From Dyadobacter sp. CECT 9275 (lineage in GTDB: Bacteria; Bacteroidota; Bacteroidia; Cytophagales; Spirosomataceae): 64,000 nucleotides of DNA. The notes beneath the pieces were generated by a model, which was not told where the DNA came from, did not search any database, and saw only the letters and a program-made list of their open reading frames with translations. How positions within the stretch are numbered: the first letter of the stretch is position 1; every line of letters begins with the position of its first letter. This document shows, in pieces, positions 37,158-47,297 of the stretch. The position numbers were made by a program, and so were the translations under genes. The stretch spans positions 3,744,001 to 3,808,000 of the forward strand of contig NZ_CAJRAF010000002.1 of assembly GCF_907164905.1 (NCBI RefSeq). The letters are read 5' to 3'.

Positions 37158-38225
37158 TTACTTATCCAGGCGTTTTTCTTTTAACCATTTCTCCAACACG
37201 CCTGCAACTTGCTCACTGTTTAAATCCGACATCAGAAAATGGGTATTGCCTTTAATACCTATCTCTGGCAAATGGACAATAGTAGCATCGCCTCCGTGGC
37301 TGTTTACCACCTTTGCCCACTGGCGCGCCGTAGCCAATACATTTTTCCAAAAATTAAGTGAAGCTGCTTTCGTTTCGTCTTTCGGGATGAAATCACCGAA
37401 ATAAACCACAATGGGTATCTTGGTCAGTTTCTTGAACTCATCAAGGGGGACTCCTTTACCGCCACGGTTGCCTTCGGGCTCCTGGCCTTCGGGAAAAGTA
37501 AACCCACCCGGCTCATAGGCCACAACAGCTTTAACATGCTGGTTTTTAATAGCAGTCTTCCATCCCGGCGAACCACCGGCCGAATGGGTAAACAATATCC
37601 CGTCGCCAGATTTATCCATCACTGCCGACATAGCATTTACAATCGTTGCTTCATCGACACTGCCCGTGTTGGGCGTCATCATCCGGAAAAAATTATCCAG
37701 CGATACGCTGTCTTTGGGAAACTGCACACCCTCATTAAAATCTGGATACAAGCCGATCCGGAACTGGGTGAACCAGGTCTGGTCATCGGGTGTGGCCGTG
37801 ATCTGTCCTGGCTTTGATGTTTGCCCTGCGTGGCCACGCCCGGGTTGGTCTACCAGATAAACACCGTAGCCTTTTCTTAGAAAGATATTGGCAAAGCCTT
37901 CCCTTCCATCGGCCGTGGTTTGCCAGCTGCGGCGCGACTGCCCGTAGCCATGCAGAAAAACCATAGAAAGTCGCTTTGCCTTTGGCGGGATCTGGTAAAA
38001 CACGTCGGCATGGTCCCCGTGGCGGGTTTGTCCGCCCTGCGCTACATTCCAGGGTTTGAGCGCGTCGAACGTGCCTTCACTTTTGGTTACGCTGCCACCA
38101 GCCGAAAAAGCGCCCTGCTCCTGGATGATTAAAGGTTTCTGACTTTTAGTTTTCTGTGCCTGGCCTTGCAAGCTTACTATGGAGCATACCACACATACAA
38201 GGCTTAGTATTGCTTTATTTCTCAT
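37158..38225 (-). CDS. Exported alpha/beta hydrolase (esterase-like)
   Basis: A 355-residue protein with a signal peptide (ending near QGQAQ). Alpha/beta-hydrolase landmarks are VFLHGYGQSRRSW (oxyanion His-Gly), DQPGRGHAG, and the nucleophile elbow FTHSAGGSPGW (a Gly-x-Ser-x-Gly variant with His). A late NTHFLMSD holds the putative catalytic His. Ten bases separate it from the next gene in the operon. Confidence 0.87.
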   Translation of the reverse strand: MRNKAILSLVCVVCSIVSLQGQAQKTKSQKPLIIQEQGAFSAGGSVTKSEGTFDALKPWNVAQGGQTRHGDHADVFYQIPPKAKRLSMVFLHGYGQSRRSWQTTADGREGFANIFLRKGYGVYLVDQPGRGHAGQTSKPGQITATPDDQTWFTQFRIGLYPDFNEGVQFPKDSVSLDNFFRMMTPNTGSVDEATIVNAMSAVMDKSGDGILFTHSAGGSPGWKTAIKNQHVKAVVAYEPGGFTFPEGQEPEGNRGGKGVPLDEFKKLTKIPIVVYFGDFIPKDETKAASLNFWKNVLATARQWAKVVNSHGGDATIVHLPEIGIKGNTHFLMSDLNSEQVAGVLEKWLKEKRLDK

Positions 38226-38269
38226 ATCTATTGCATTTAGTCTGCGACGCTTGAATCAAATTGTTCGCA

Positions 38270-38902
38270 TTAAATCATTTTAAGCTTTTCAAGCCATTGC
38301 TTGATCTCATCCTCGGTCTGGCGCGCTTTCTCATCCTTGATCATCAGCAGCTGCCCGTCCCTTTCAAGACCGCCCCGGGTCGAATAAGCTTCCAGTATTT
38401 TACTGTTCGGGCATAGCTGCCTGACTGTTTCGAACGTGCTACCAATGCCGTAGCCACCGTTCGTATTGAAGGGAATGATGGTCTTTCCGCTCAAATCGTA
38501 TTGTTTCAGAAAACTTTTCATCGGCGGTGGGAGCTGCATCCCCCAGGTCGGAAAACCGACAAAGACCACATCGTACTGGCCGATACTATCAATTTTAGTT
38601 TTCAAAGGCGGCAGATATCCCGACTGGTTTTCACTGGCTACCTGCGCGACAGTTGCCTGATAATTCTCAGGGTACGGCTTTTCCAGCTCAATCGCCACCA
38701 GTTTTCCACCTACGTTCTTCTGGATCATTTCCGCAACTGCCTTGGTATTCTTCGTGCGGGATAAATAGACGATCAGGATCTTGTCAGCTGCCACATCAGT
38801 GCCCGTTTCAGCATCGATCCGCTCAGTTTGAGTAGAAGAGCAAGCCGAAACCAAGAACAAAAAAGCCAGCAGCAGGTGTGCTAATGGAGCGGTTAGTTTC
38901 AT
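38270..38902 (-). CDS. Flavodoxin-family lipoprotein
   Basis: A 210-residue flavodoxin-like protein with a lipoprotein signal (LLLAFLFLVSACSS). The FMN phosphate-binding loop YLSRTKNTKAVAE and the second loop GFPTWGMQLPPPM are visible. An exported flavodoxin implies envelope redox work, consistent with the surrounding oxidoreductases. Confidence 0.88.
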   Translation of the reverse strand: MKLTAPLAHLLLAFLFLVSACSSTQTERIDAETGTDVAADKILIVYLSRTKNTKAVAEMIQKNVGGKLVAIELEKPYPENYQATVAQVASENQSGYLPPLKTKIDSIGQYDVVFVGFPTWGMQLPPPMKSFLKQYDLSGKTIIPFNTNGGYGIGSTFETVRQLCPNSKILEAYSTRGGLERDGQLLMIKDEKARQTEDEIKQWLEKLKMI

Positions 38903-38917
38903 GTTTTCTGATGTTTA

Positions 38918-39388
38918 TTATCCTCCCACCTTGGTAAATGAGAGTGATCCCAGTTTCCAACCTTCTTTTTGCTGCACATACACTTCCGTTACTTCAAACT
39001 CGTTGGTGACTTCCCTGCCGCCAACGACCGCTAACAGTGTAATCCTGTTCAAAAGGATAGCCGTTGATCCAATGATGTTTACGGATACTTTATGGATATC
39101 TGCCTTTTTGTAATGAATGCCCCCGGACTTGATGATATTGACTTCCTGCTGTTTGCCCCATGATCCGCCCATGTGAACAAAGACGGCCTTTTCATCAAAG
39201 AGCGCAGCCAGTGAGTCTGCATTCTTGTCTGCCATCCACTGCCATTTAGTTTTAGAAAGTGCAATGATTTTCTGCTCGGCGCTATTTTCAGCTTGCGCGA
39301 ATGCTCCCTGAGATCCTAGCATCAAGCCTGCTGCAAGTATCAGGCAGGTAAGGGTTCTGGTGATTGTTTTATTTACGTTCAATTTCAT
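38918..39388 (-). CDS. SnoaL/NTF2-like (DUF4440) exported protein, copy 1
   Basis: A 156-residue protein with signal peptide (ILAAGLMLGSQGAFAQ). The NTF2-like fold includes KTKWQWMADKNADSLAALFDEKAVFVHMGGSWGK. It is clearly paralogous to the next gene upstream (for example shared KWQWMADKN and EVTEVY blocks), so it arose by tandem duplication. Substrate unknown; the fold often forms a small-molecule cavity. Confidence 0.85.
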   Translation of the reverse strand: MKLNVNKTITRTLTCLILAAGLMLGSQGAFAQAENSAEQKIIALSKTKWQWMADKNADSLAALFDEKAVFVHMGGSWGKQQEVNIIKSGGIHYKKADIHKVSVNIIGSTAILLNRITLLAVVGGREVTNEFEVTEVYVQQKEGWKLGSLSFTKVGG

Positions 39389-39400
39389 TGTATCTCCGGT

Positions 39401-39892
39401 TTAATGTTTGATAACATGCGTATCGCGCACACTGCTGAATGTAAGCGCCAGCAGTTTCCAGTCAGCGCCCCGTTTCTTATAAACTTCCGTAACTGTAAAT
39501 TCAACTTTCGCCTCGCTACCCCGAACTGTTGATTCCAGCGTAATACGACTCCAAATGATAGCCGTATCGTCAAAAAGCTCCACCGCTACATCGTGCACGT
39601 CGGCTTTTCTGTACCAGATGCTTCCGGTCTTGATGATTTCGAGCTCTTCGTCTTTTTTCCAGGTACCGCTCATATGGACAAATTTTGCTTTGTCATCAAA
39701 GAGTTTGGCCAGCTCGTCCACGTTCTTATCAGCCATCCATTGCCACTTCTTTTTTGAAAGGTCAATGATTTGTTGCTCCTGGCCGGCTGCGCCTTGTGCT
39801 AGTGACGATTGAGTACCTGCCAGCACGAAGCATAGCCCCAAAAACGTAGCTGCCAGAACAGATTTGAAAAATGATTGAGAATGCAATTGCAT
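39401..39892 (-). CDS. SnoaL/NTF2-like (DUF4440) exported protein, copy 2
   Basis: A 163-residue paralogue of the previous gene, 12 bp upstream of it. Signal peptide to about LAQ; KKKWQWMADKNVDELAKLFDDKAKFVHMSGTW and VTEVYKKRGADWKLLALTF align directly with copy 1. Same operon. Confidence 0.85.
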   Translation of the reverse strand: MQLHSQSFFKSVLAATFLGLCFVLAGTQSSLAQGAAGQEQQIIDLSKKKWQWMADKNVDELAKLFDDKAKFVHMSGTWKKDEELEIIKTGSIWYRKADVHDVAVELFDDTAIIWSRITLESTVRGSEAKVEFTVTEVYKKRGADWKLLALTFSSVRDTHVIKH

Positions 39893-39944
39893 GAGTAATA
39901 AGTTGATTTAAAGGTTAAATATTAATTTCTCGCCCTCTTATAGG

Positions 39945-40886
<942 letters not shown>

Positions 40887-40939
40887 GTAAAGTTTGGGTC
40901 AACCCCTGGTAGGAAAGCTATGCTGCAACTACTTTCGGT

Positions 40940-42550
40940 CTATTTCTTCGCAGCCTTCTGCATCACATCAAGCCGTGCTTTCTTAGGGTCGGGCCCGCCC
41001 ATAGCCGAGCCGTCAGAGCGGAACTCAATGATTTCGTTTTTCCCTGGATCATAAACCGGCCACTTTGGTAAGCCCTTACCATTCGGGTCTGATGTCTTAG
41101 CAAAATTGGCCCAATACGTGTTCATCATCGTAGCAACCTGTTTGTCTGTTGGTGCAATTGTAGCTCCGTTGCGCTCCATCAGATTGCCAAAAACATAAGC
41201 GATTTCGGAAGCATGTCCTGCGCCAAAACGCATCCGCTGTTGCATAGCAGCTGCAACATAGGAGAAAAGATAAACGTAGGCTTTGTCACCTTTGGCTGTT
41301 ACCGCACTTGCTGTAAACCTGGCTGGCTTTGCCCAAACTTTATCGGTGTTGACCATCGAAAGCATTTGGGCAAAGTCTGCTTTACCATCCGGATCATAGG
41401 CTATGACCATTTCCTTGCGTACGGGCTCAAATTGGGCGAGCAATTCATCCTTTGACTTTGCATTCACAAAGCCAGCCGGTACTTCTGCACTATTCGAACC
41501 AATGATGATTGGAACACGGATCTGCCTGCCAGCCTTATATGCACTCTCGAATGTCTCTACAACTAATTTTCCGTCCAGGATCGGCCCTGCATAAATCAGC
41601 GCCCCGCCCTGGCCATTGCTTTCTTGTCCATTATCGACAATATCTTCCACAGAAAGTGAGCGGAGTTTGGCCAAAGCTTCTGCATCCTTACCCTGGATAT
41701 CGTGTTTAGCGGCAAAGTTTACACCTATTGTCTCAGCTGAAACAGGATAGTATTTATCGGCGTTTTCCTTACTGATCGGCCTGCTTGACAACACGCCGTC
41801 GCGGCCACCGCCCGACTCGATAATTGCCTTTTGAAAAAGGCCTTTCGCAGATGGGATCGTCAGCAACGAATGCACTGAAACACCACCAGCCGATTCTCCA
41901 AAAATCGTCACATTCTTTGGATCACCACCAAATGCGGCAATATTCTGCTGCACCCATTTAAGCGCCGCGATCTGATCCATATAGGCATAGCTCCCTTTGG
42001 GCTCATTGGGATGCTCAGCGCTTAATGCAGGGAACGCAAAATGCCCAAGCCGCCCCAGGCGATAATTGAAATTCACCAGAATGACGCCTTGTTTGGCAAA
42101 CTGAGTGCCGAAAGTTTCAGGGTAAGAACTTCCACCGCCCACAAACCCGCCTCCGTAAATCCATACCATGACAGGTAGTTTGGCTCCCGGCTTGGCTGCA
42201 CTAGGCTTCCATATGTTTAGAAACAGACAATCTTCCGATGTGTTTTCCCGGATCTTACCCGCCTGTCGTGGCCAGCCTGCCTGGGCACAATCTGCGCAAA
42301 ACTTGATTGCATCCTTTACGCCCTGCCATGCAGGAAATGGCTGTGGGGCTCGCCATCGGAATTCTCCAACTGGTGCTGTCGCATAGGGTATTCCTTTAAA
42401 AACATCAACGTCTGCTTCTGTAAGCCCCCGTAAAGTTCCAGCGCTTGTCTGGACCGAAGGACTTGCGCTGGCATCCGTATTGGTTGATGTTTGCTGGGCC
42501 TGCAAACTGAAACTTAAAATGAAAGTTAAACCTGTAAGTATCTTTCTCAT
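40940..42550 (-). CDS. Type-B carboxylesterase/lipase
   Basis: About 536 residues from the ATG at 42550 (signal peptide MRKILTGLTFILSFSLQAQ; an earlier in-frame start has no signal). Carboxylesterase-B motifs: EDCLFLNIWKP, VMVWIYGGGFVGG (oxyanion), the nucleophile in TIFGESAGGVSVH and GAGHASEIAYVFGN with the catalytic His. Exported, hydrolysing a carboxylic ester. It lies upstream of the reductase operon on the same strand with its own copy of the 38-bp element. Confidence 0.92.
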   Translation of the reverse strand: MRKILTGLTFILSFSLQAQQTSTNTDASASPSVQTSAGTLRGLTEADVDVFKGIPYATAPVGEFRWRAPQPFPAWQGVKDAIKFCADCAQAGWPRQAGKIRENTSEDCLFLNIWKPSAAKPGAKLPVMVWIYGGGFVGGGSSYPETFGTQFAKQGVILVNFNYRLGRLGHFAFPALSAEHPNEPKGSYAYMDQIAALKWVQQNIAAFGGDPKNVTIFGESAGGVSVHSLLTIPSAKGLFQKAIIESGGGRDGVLSSRPISKENADKYYPVSAETIGVNFAAKHDIQGKDAEALAKLRSLSVEDIVDNGQESNGQGGALIYAGPILDGKLVVETFESAYKAGRQIRVPIIIGSNSAEVPAGFVNAKSKDELLAQFEPVRKEMVIAYDPDGKADFAQMLSMVNTDKVWAKPARFTASAVTAKGDKAYVYLFSYVAAAMQQRMRFGAGHASEIAYVFGNLMERNGATIAPTDKQVATMMNTYWANFAKTSDPNGKGLPKWPVYDPGKNEIIEFRSDGSAMGGPDPKKARLDVMQKAAKK

Positions 42551-42610
42551 TTTTTGGATATTTCCGCAGTTTAATTGGATTGTAAATTTCGGCTTTGCTT
42601 TGAGAGCAAA

Positions 42611-42648
42611 TGGTATACAGATTCCCGATTTGTCTACCAATATTCCTG
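42611..42648. promoter_or_regulatory. 38-bp regulatory element, copy 2 (putative AraC-family binding site)
   Basis: Begins TGGTATACAGATTCCCG and later carries TCTACCAATATTCC. Half-sites ATTCCCGATTTG (42621) and ATTCCTGATTTG (42642) are 21 bp apart. It lies in the divergent interval, 61 bp from the esterase ATG (42550) and 68 bp from the AraC ATG (42717), so it may control both. Confidence 0.65.
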
Positions 42649-42716
42649 ATTTGCCTTTCCGGATTTTTCAGCAGGTAATGAATTGGGTAACTTTGGGTAC
42701 CTAAAAATTTCAGACT

Positions 42717-43622
42717 ATGGAAGACATCATTCGTTTCGAAACTGTAAACCAATACAATGCATTTAACCAGCAGGAAACATTGCACCCGCTAGTAACTGTG
42801 ATTGATTTGTCAACCGCAAGTCCCAGAAACAAGACCAGCCAATACATGGGCTGCTACGGGATTTTCTTAAAAGATGTCGTCTGTGGTGATCTTCGTTACG
42901 GGAAAGAATATTATGATTATCAGGAAGGCACGCTGGTCTTCATGTCTCCTGGACAGGTTTTCACCGTAGAAAATGATGGGGAGCTCTATCAACCCAAAGG
43001 CCACGCGCTCGTCTTTCATCCTGATCTGCTTTTAGGTACGTCACTGAACGGAAAGATGCAGGAATTTTCCTTTTTTGGTTATCAGGTCAATGAAGCGCTG
43101 CATTTGTCCCAGCGTGAAAGGCAGATAGTGATGGATTGTTTTGGCAAGATCAAGTATGAGCTCGAACATGCCATCGATAAACACAGCAGAAAACTCATTG
43201 TCGCTAACCTTGAACTGTTCCTTGATTATTGCATACGGTTTTACGACAGGCAGTTTCTTACGCGCGATACCATACACAGGGGAATCCTGGCAAAATTTGA
43301 GGCCCTTTTAAGCAGCTATTTTAGCTCAGAGAAACCTCAAACTATTGGCTTGCCGTCTGTCTCGTATTGCGCCGAAGAGCTCAACTTGTCAGCAAAATAC
43401 TTTGGTGACCTGATCAAGAAAGAAACCGGCCAGACTGCCCAGGAATACATTCAAATGAAGGTGATTGAAGCCGCCAAGGAAAGGATATTTAGTAGCGACA
43501 AAACCGTTAACGAAATCGCCTTTGAACTGGGCTTTAAATATCCCCAGCATTTTAGCCGCCTATTCAAACAGCGGATCGGGCAAACTCCAAATGAATACAG
43601 GATTTTAAGCAATCTCAATTAA
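42717..43622 (+). CDS. AraC-family transcriptional regulator
   Basis: A 301-residue regulator with a cupin-like N-terminal sensing half (YQEGTLVFMSPGQVFTVENDGE) and a C-terminal pair of HTH motifs (SYCAEELNLSAKYFGDLIKKETGQ and KTVNEIAFELGFKYPQHFSRLFKQRIGQTPNEYR). Divergent from the esterase and 16 bp before a cupin gene. It is the best candidate to bind the two 38-bp elements and activate the esterase and redox operon. Confidence 0.93.
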   Translation: MEDIIRFETVNQYNAFNQQETLHPLVTVIDLSTASPRNKTSQYMGCYGIFLKDVVCGDLRYGKEYYDYQEGTLVFMSPGQVFTVENDGELYQPKGHALVFHPDLLLGTSLNGKMQEFSFFGYQVNEALHLSQRERQIVMDCFGKIKYELEHAIDKHSRKLIVANLELFLDYCIRFYDRQFLTRDTIHRGILAKFEALLSSYFSSEKPQTIGLPSVSYCAEELNLSAKYFGDLIKKETGQTAQEYIQMKVIEAAKERIFSSDKTVNEIAFELGFKYPQHFSRLFKQRIGQTPNEYRILSNLN

Positions 43623-43638
43623 TCTAAAACCTCGCGAA

Positions 43639-44130
43639 ATGCAGCGATCAAAAGGACTGAACCGTTTGCTGTTAGCATTCCTGCTGACGCTCACGCATAT
43701 TTTTGTAAGCGCCCAGGTAAAAGATGCCCGGTCGCCGAGCACGTCGATTTTTCCAAAAGGACAGCTGGCCCCAGCTAGCAATTTCACTGGAAAAGCATGG
43801 GTTCACCCATTGATACCAGCTGATAGCGTATTCAACATCCCGGTGTCTTCTGTGACCTTTGAGCCAGGTGCCAGGACCTATTGGCATTCACATGGAGGTG
43901 GCCAGGGAATTATCGCCATCGATGGTGTTGGCTATTATCAGGAAAAAGGCAAACCCATCCAAGTCCTAAGAAAAGGTGATGCGGTGAAATGCCCACCCGG
44001 CACGCCGCATTGGCACGGCGCTTCTCCCGAAACTGGCTTTGTTCAAATGGCAGTGACGCCTAATCATGCTAACGGAAGGGTTAAGTGGCTCCAACCGGTA
44101 ACGGCTGCTGAATATACCAATACCAAGTGA
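43639..44130 (+). CDS. Exported cupin-domain protein
   Basis: A 163-residue single-domain cupin with signal peptide (LAFLLTLTHIFVSAQ). Metal-binding cupin motifs: YWHSHGGGQGIIAIDG and the second motif PPGTPHWHG. Downstream of AraC in the same transcript. Cupins of this size commonly accompany carboxymuconolactone-decarboxylase-like genes such as the one at 36383. Confidence 0.9.
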   Translation: MQRSKGLNRLLLAFLLTLTHIFVSAQVKDARSPSTSIFPKGQLAPASNFTGKAWVHPLIPADSVFNIPVSSVTFEPGARTYWHSHGGGQGIIAIDGVGYYQEKGKPIQVLRKGDAVKCPPGTPHWHGASPETGFVQMAVTPNHANGRVKWLQPVTAAEYTNTK

Positions 44131-44191
44131 TTTGAATTTGACACTTCATAGAAGGCAAATCCGCACGCACGGACGAAAACAATGCTTACTT

Positions 44192-44224
44192 AAAAGCCTG
44201 GTCAATAGTTGGCCAGGCTTTTTT
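44192..44224 (+). terminator. Rho-independent terminator after the cupin gene
   Basis: AAAAGCCTGG (44192-44201), loop of 11, CCAGGCTTTT (44213-44222) followed by more T residues: a 10-bp stem with a U-tract, 61 bp after the cupin stop. Confidence 0.85.
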
Positions 44225-44679
44225 GGTACACCCAATTTATTTCAGTCTACAAGTAAGACGGCTATCCTGCGCTTTAAAGTTGAATTACGTATTAAGGTGC
44301 ACCCTAGCTGTTTAGTGAACTGAAATATATAGTCTATTCACTTAGAAGGCAGGATTCAGTTGATCATTCAAATTACGCTTTAACGACCGTTTTTCTGTAC
44401 TTACTGCCGCTCTTGCAAACCTCATTAAAAATCAGCCCACAACTTCGCAATTATTTACGAGATATCCCGTGCTGACAACATTCATACAAAGAAAGCCACT
44501 GTTCGTACATCATTTTCCTGGGTTCGATAAATAATTGAAAATTAAACGCTTGAAAGGACTTTATTTGATTTTCCTTTTTAATGAGAGTTCCAAAATGAAC
44601 ATTTCTCACTTCGTATGGTTCGAACTGAGATTACCGAACTTTTCAAACATAAACCCGAGGCGTGTAAATCTCCCGAACT
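44225..44679. other. Boundary region between the redox cluster and the mobilisation backbone
   Basis: About 455 bp without a supported gene. It separates cargo-like genes from a set of transfer-associated genes, so an element boundary is possible, but I see no tRNA, att core or inverted repeat. AT-rich sequence before 44680 should contain the promoter for the HTH gene. Confidence 0.4.
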
Positions 44680-44949
44680 ATGCAAGTCATCTGCCTTGAA
44701 GAATCCGCGTTCTATGAACTGGTCGAACAGGTCGTCGCACGGTTAACGGAAAAGCACAAGCAGCATGCAGAAAAATGGGTGGCACAGGATGAAGCGATGA
44801 ACCTTCTCAATATTAAATCCAGAACCACCTTACAGAAACTCAGGGATGAAGGCCAGCTTCGCTTCTCTCAGCCCCAAAAGAAGATTATTCTCTACGACAG
44901 AGATTCCATTGAACAATATCTGAACAAACACGCCCGTAATACATTTTAG
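44680..44949 (+). CDS. Small helix-turn-helix (excisionase/MerR-like) DNA-binding protein
   Basis: An 89-residue protein. The N-terminal helix (ESAFYELVEQVVARLTEKHKQ) precedes a winged HTH_17-type domain (WVAQDEAMNLLNIKSRTTLQKLRDEGQLRFSQPQKKIILYDRDSIEQYL). Proteins of this form are frequent at the start of Bacteroidota mobilisable elements, where they act in regulation or excision. It is 2 bp before the next gene. Confidence 0.85.
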   Translation: MQVICLEESAFYELVEQVVARLTEKHKQHAEKWVAQDEAMNLLNIKSRTTLQKLRDEGQLRFSQPQKKIILYDRDSIEQYLNKHARNTF

Positions 44950-44951
44950 TC

Positions 44952-45224
44952 ATGGATACAGAAAACGAAAAACCAGACCCTGAGTATATCCGAAAGTTCA
45001 ACCAGGGTTATATTCTGGCCAAGTACATGCCGGGACTGTCTGAACAGATTTCGAAATCAAAAAGTCAGACCCCTAATTTACAGGCCATGAAGGACGGTAG
45101 GCAGCAATTCCTTTCGGAGGAAGCGGTCAGCAAGGCTCCTTCCTGGCTAAAACCTGATCCGCAAAAGTTGGACAAAAATCTTCTGGGCAAGACAAAAGGC
45201 CGTCAAATTGACCCTGAACGATGA
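44952..45224 (+). CDS. Hypothetical protein of mobile elements
   Basis: A 90-residue hydrophilic protein (FNQGYILAKYMPGLSEQI; basic C-terminal end GKTKGRQIDPER), directly behind the HTH gene. Similar short proteins travel with Bacteroidota plasmids as far as I recall. Function unknown. Confidence 0.65.
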   Translation: MDTENEKPDPEYIRKFNQGYILAKYMPGLSEQISKSKSQTPNLQAMKDGRQQFLSEEAVSKAPSWLKPDPQKLDKNLLGKTKGRQIDPER

Positions 45225-45231
45225 TTCTCCA

Positions 45232-45753
45232 TCATTCCATACCTGGCTCTCTTCCTTTTCCGGTTTTAGCAGGTGAATTTGTACCCTTCCGTTCGTTGTC
45301 GAGCAGCGTCCGCATAAAATCCTGAGAATTTTGCAGGTCTTTTTCCTTGCCCTTTATCTGGTCTAACTGCTCCTTGGTTTTTCCCTTGAACGGATTGGGG
45401 TGTAGTGTCTCCCGGGTCGCATCCCGAATTTGAGTGGCTGTATCTTTGTCCAGATCCCAGCTTTTAATGCCCTGCTCCATTCTCTTAGTCAGATCTGCCT
45501 CTAACTCTGTCTTTAGCCCTTCAAGGCTCCTGCGGTCTTCCCGGTTGACCCATGCTTCCCTGGCTTTGGTCAACCCGGCAGGATTAAATTCCAGCCGGTG
45601 AGAAGTTTGCCTGATATCCTCGGTGGGGATGTTTTTAATGCGCTCATCAATCAGTCGAGACTGCCGGGCTGTTTCGTCAGCCATATTCTTGAAATAATCG
45701 AAACCTTCCGGAAAAGAGTGTTCCAAATCCTCTTTGTTTTCGTGATCCTTCAT
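45232..45753 (-). CDS. Hypothetical charged protein of the mobilisation region
   Basis: A 173-residue, highly charged, helix-rich protein (MADETARQSRLIDERIKNIPTEDIRQTSHR; EQLDQIKGKEKDLQNSQDFMRTLLDNER). Convergent with the 44952 gene, 7 bp apart. No family recognised; an accessory relaxosome or plasmid maintenance role is only a guess from location. Confidence 0.65.
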   Translation of the reverse strand: MKDHENKEDLEHSFPEGFDYFKNMADETARQSRLIDERIKNIPTEDIRQTSHRLEFNPAGLTKAREAWVNREDRRSLEGLKTELEADLTKRMEQGIKSWDLDKDTATQIRDATRETLHPNPFKGKTKEQLDQIKGKEKDLQNSQDFMRTLLDNERKGTNSPAKTGKGREPGME

Positions 45754-45829
45754 TTGATATAATATTTAGTTGACAACATATTTGAATTATGATAATATTC
45801 TCAAGTAGTTAACTATCAGCAGACCAGCC

Positions 45830-46468
45830 ATGAACCTTGATAAACAGCCCGCTGAAAGCGTTCGTAATTCCCATCCTGATTCACAGCCGTATCACACAGT
45901 CCCTTGTAAAACCATTTCATGGGAAGACTTACACCGGTCCGCCACTGTGCTCACCGAGTTTTCCCAAGAGGCAAAAAAGGAAATCGAATACTACCTGGGT
46001 TATTTGCCCGATGAGAGCATCACCATTCGTTTTGAGCCTTTTCTGAGAAGCCTGATCCAACAGAAAAATGCCGGGCTTTTGCCCTATGAGCAGTACAGCA
46101 AGCTGGCAGAGCAGCATGTCCGCCTGATCCGCAACGAAGATGTACGCTATAACCTGGTGGATGATTACGATCAGCAGCTTTACCAGACGTATTTCCGAGA
46201 ATATCTGCCCTACGGTGCGCTGGCAAAACAGCGTTTGATTGATATGATGGGTTACGCACCGGAGCTTAAACATTCGCTTCTTGCTGAATTGTACCTTCGT
46301 AAAATACTCGCCAATGAGCTCATCCGGCTTCCATTGGAAATGACTCCGGTCGACTACAGAGCAATGACCCTGATCAGGTACCGGCAGATCCTACTTTCAA
46401 GGGGTAAAGACGCTGCCGACAACTGGCCGGTACTGAATTGTGAGCCGGATAGTGAGTTCAGTCGCTGA
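45830..46468 (+). CDS. Hypothetical protein of the mobilisation region
   Basis: A 212-residue soluble, helix-rich protein (EFSQEAKKEIEYYLGYLPDES; LYQTYFREYLPYGALAKQRLIDMMG). No signal, TM or known motif. Divergent from the preceding gene, ending 21 bp before the convergent response regulator. Function unknown. Confidence 0.65.
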   Translation: MNLDKQPAESVRNSHPDSQPYHTVPCKTISWEDLHRSATVLTEFSQEAKKEIEYYLGYLPDESITIRFEPFLRSLIQQKNAGLLPYEQYSKLAEQHVRLIRNEDVRYNLVDDYDQQLYQTYFREYLPYGALAKQRLIDMMGYAPELKHSLLAELYLRKILANELIRLPLEMTPVDYRAMTLIRYRQILLSRGKDAADNWPVLNCEPDSEFSR

Positions 46469-46489
46469 ATCATCATAGCCACGCCCGTT

Positions 46490-47257
46490 TCACCTGCGGG
46501 ATCGTATCACAGGCAACCGTTCAAGTAGTTCCTTATGCTTACCTACCGGTAAAAGTACCTCGTGCTGCCCAAGAAAAACCCGGTCCGATTCTACCCGGTC
46601 AACATGTTTCAAGTTGATACAAATAGAACGAGAAGCCCGGTAAAAATTATCGTTTAAATAGAACAACACATTTTTAAAAGGTACAGATAAAAGCACCCCT
46701 TGATGAACACTTCCTGGCGCGATCCTGGCAAACTCCTCGTTGGTTAAAATTAGCTCACTGTATCCACCGCTGGCATTGATCAGCATAATCTGTCCTGTAT
46801 TGACCCGTACATACGCCTTGTCATGCCAGACAAATACATCTTCAGGTGGTCTTTTGCCCGCTGGAATTCTCCACTTATAAAAATTATCCAGCGCAAGATC
46901 GATCTGCATGGACAACTCCCGCGGCCTGAAAGGTTTGTGCAAAAAAGCAGCTGGACTGGTCTTGCGGGCACGATTATAAGTTTCCATTTCGGTGTTAGCG
47001 GTCAGATAAATCAAAGGGATCCATTCGATATCCGTCAGTTCCTTTGCCAAGGCAATGCCGTCAAGTTGACCATTCAGCCTGATGTCAATAAGAGCCAGAT
47101 CAGGCGACTCCTGTTTTCTAACCCGGATCGCTGTCTCATAATCGCGCGCTTTACTGCAGACATTATAACCAGCTGCTATCAGCGCTTCTTCAATGGCCCA
47201 TGCAGTCAGCTCATCGTCTTCGACAACCAAAATCCTTAATGCGTTGCTTGAATTCAT
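46490..47257 (-). CDS. LytTR-family response regulator
   Basis: About 255 residues from the ATG at 47257 (MNSSNALRILVVEDDELTAW). The receiver has phospho-acceptor D58 (LALIDIRLNG) and K108 (LHKPFRP). The LytTR DNA-binding domain spans about 150-250 (including NDNFYRASRSICINLKHVDRVESDRVFL). An upstream in-frame start overlaps the kinase gene. Immediately downstream of the kinase gene on the same strand, so the pair forms a two-component system; a truncated copy of this gene's start survives after the second kinase. Confidence 0.9.
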   Translation of the reverse strand: MNSSNALRILVVEDDELTAWAIEEALIAAGYNVCSKARDYETAIRVRKQESPDLALIDIRLNGQLDGIALAKELTDIEWIPLIYLTANTEMETYNRARKTSPAAFLHKPFRPRELSMQIDLALDNFYKWRIPAGKRPPEDVFVWHDKAYVRVNTGQIMLINASGGYSELILTNEEFARIAPGSVHQGVLLSVPFKNVLFYLNDNFYRASRSICINLKHVDRVESDRVFLGQHEVLLPVGKHKELLERLPVIRSRR

Positions 47258-47297
47258 AAGAGGGTATTTATAAAATTGGATGGATTCTTTGGTATTA

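Noticed and set aside
44225..44679. Integration (att) site at the cargo/backbone boundary
   Set aside because: No tRNA gene, integrase gene or repeat pair was found in the window.
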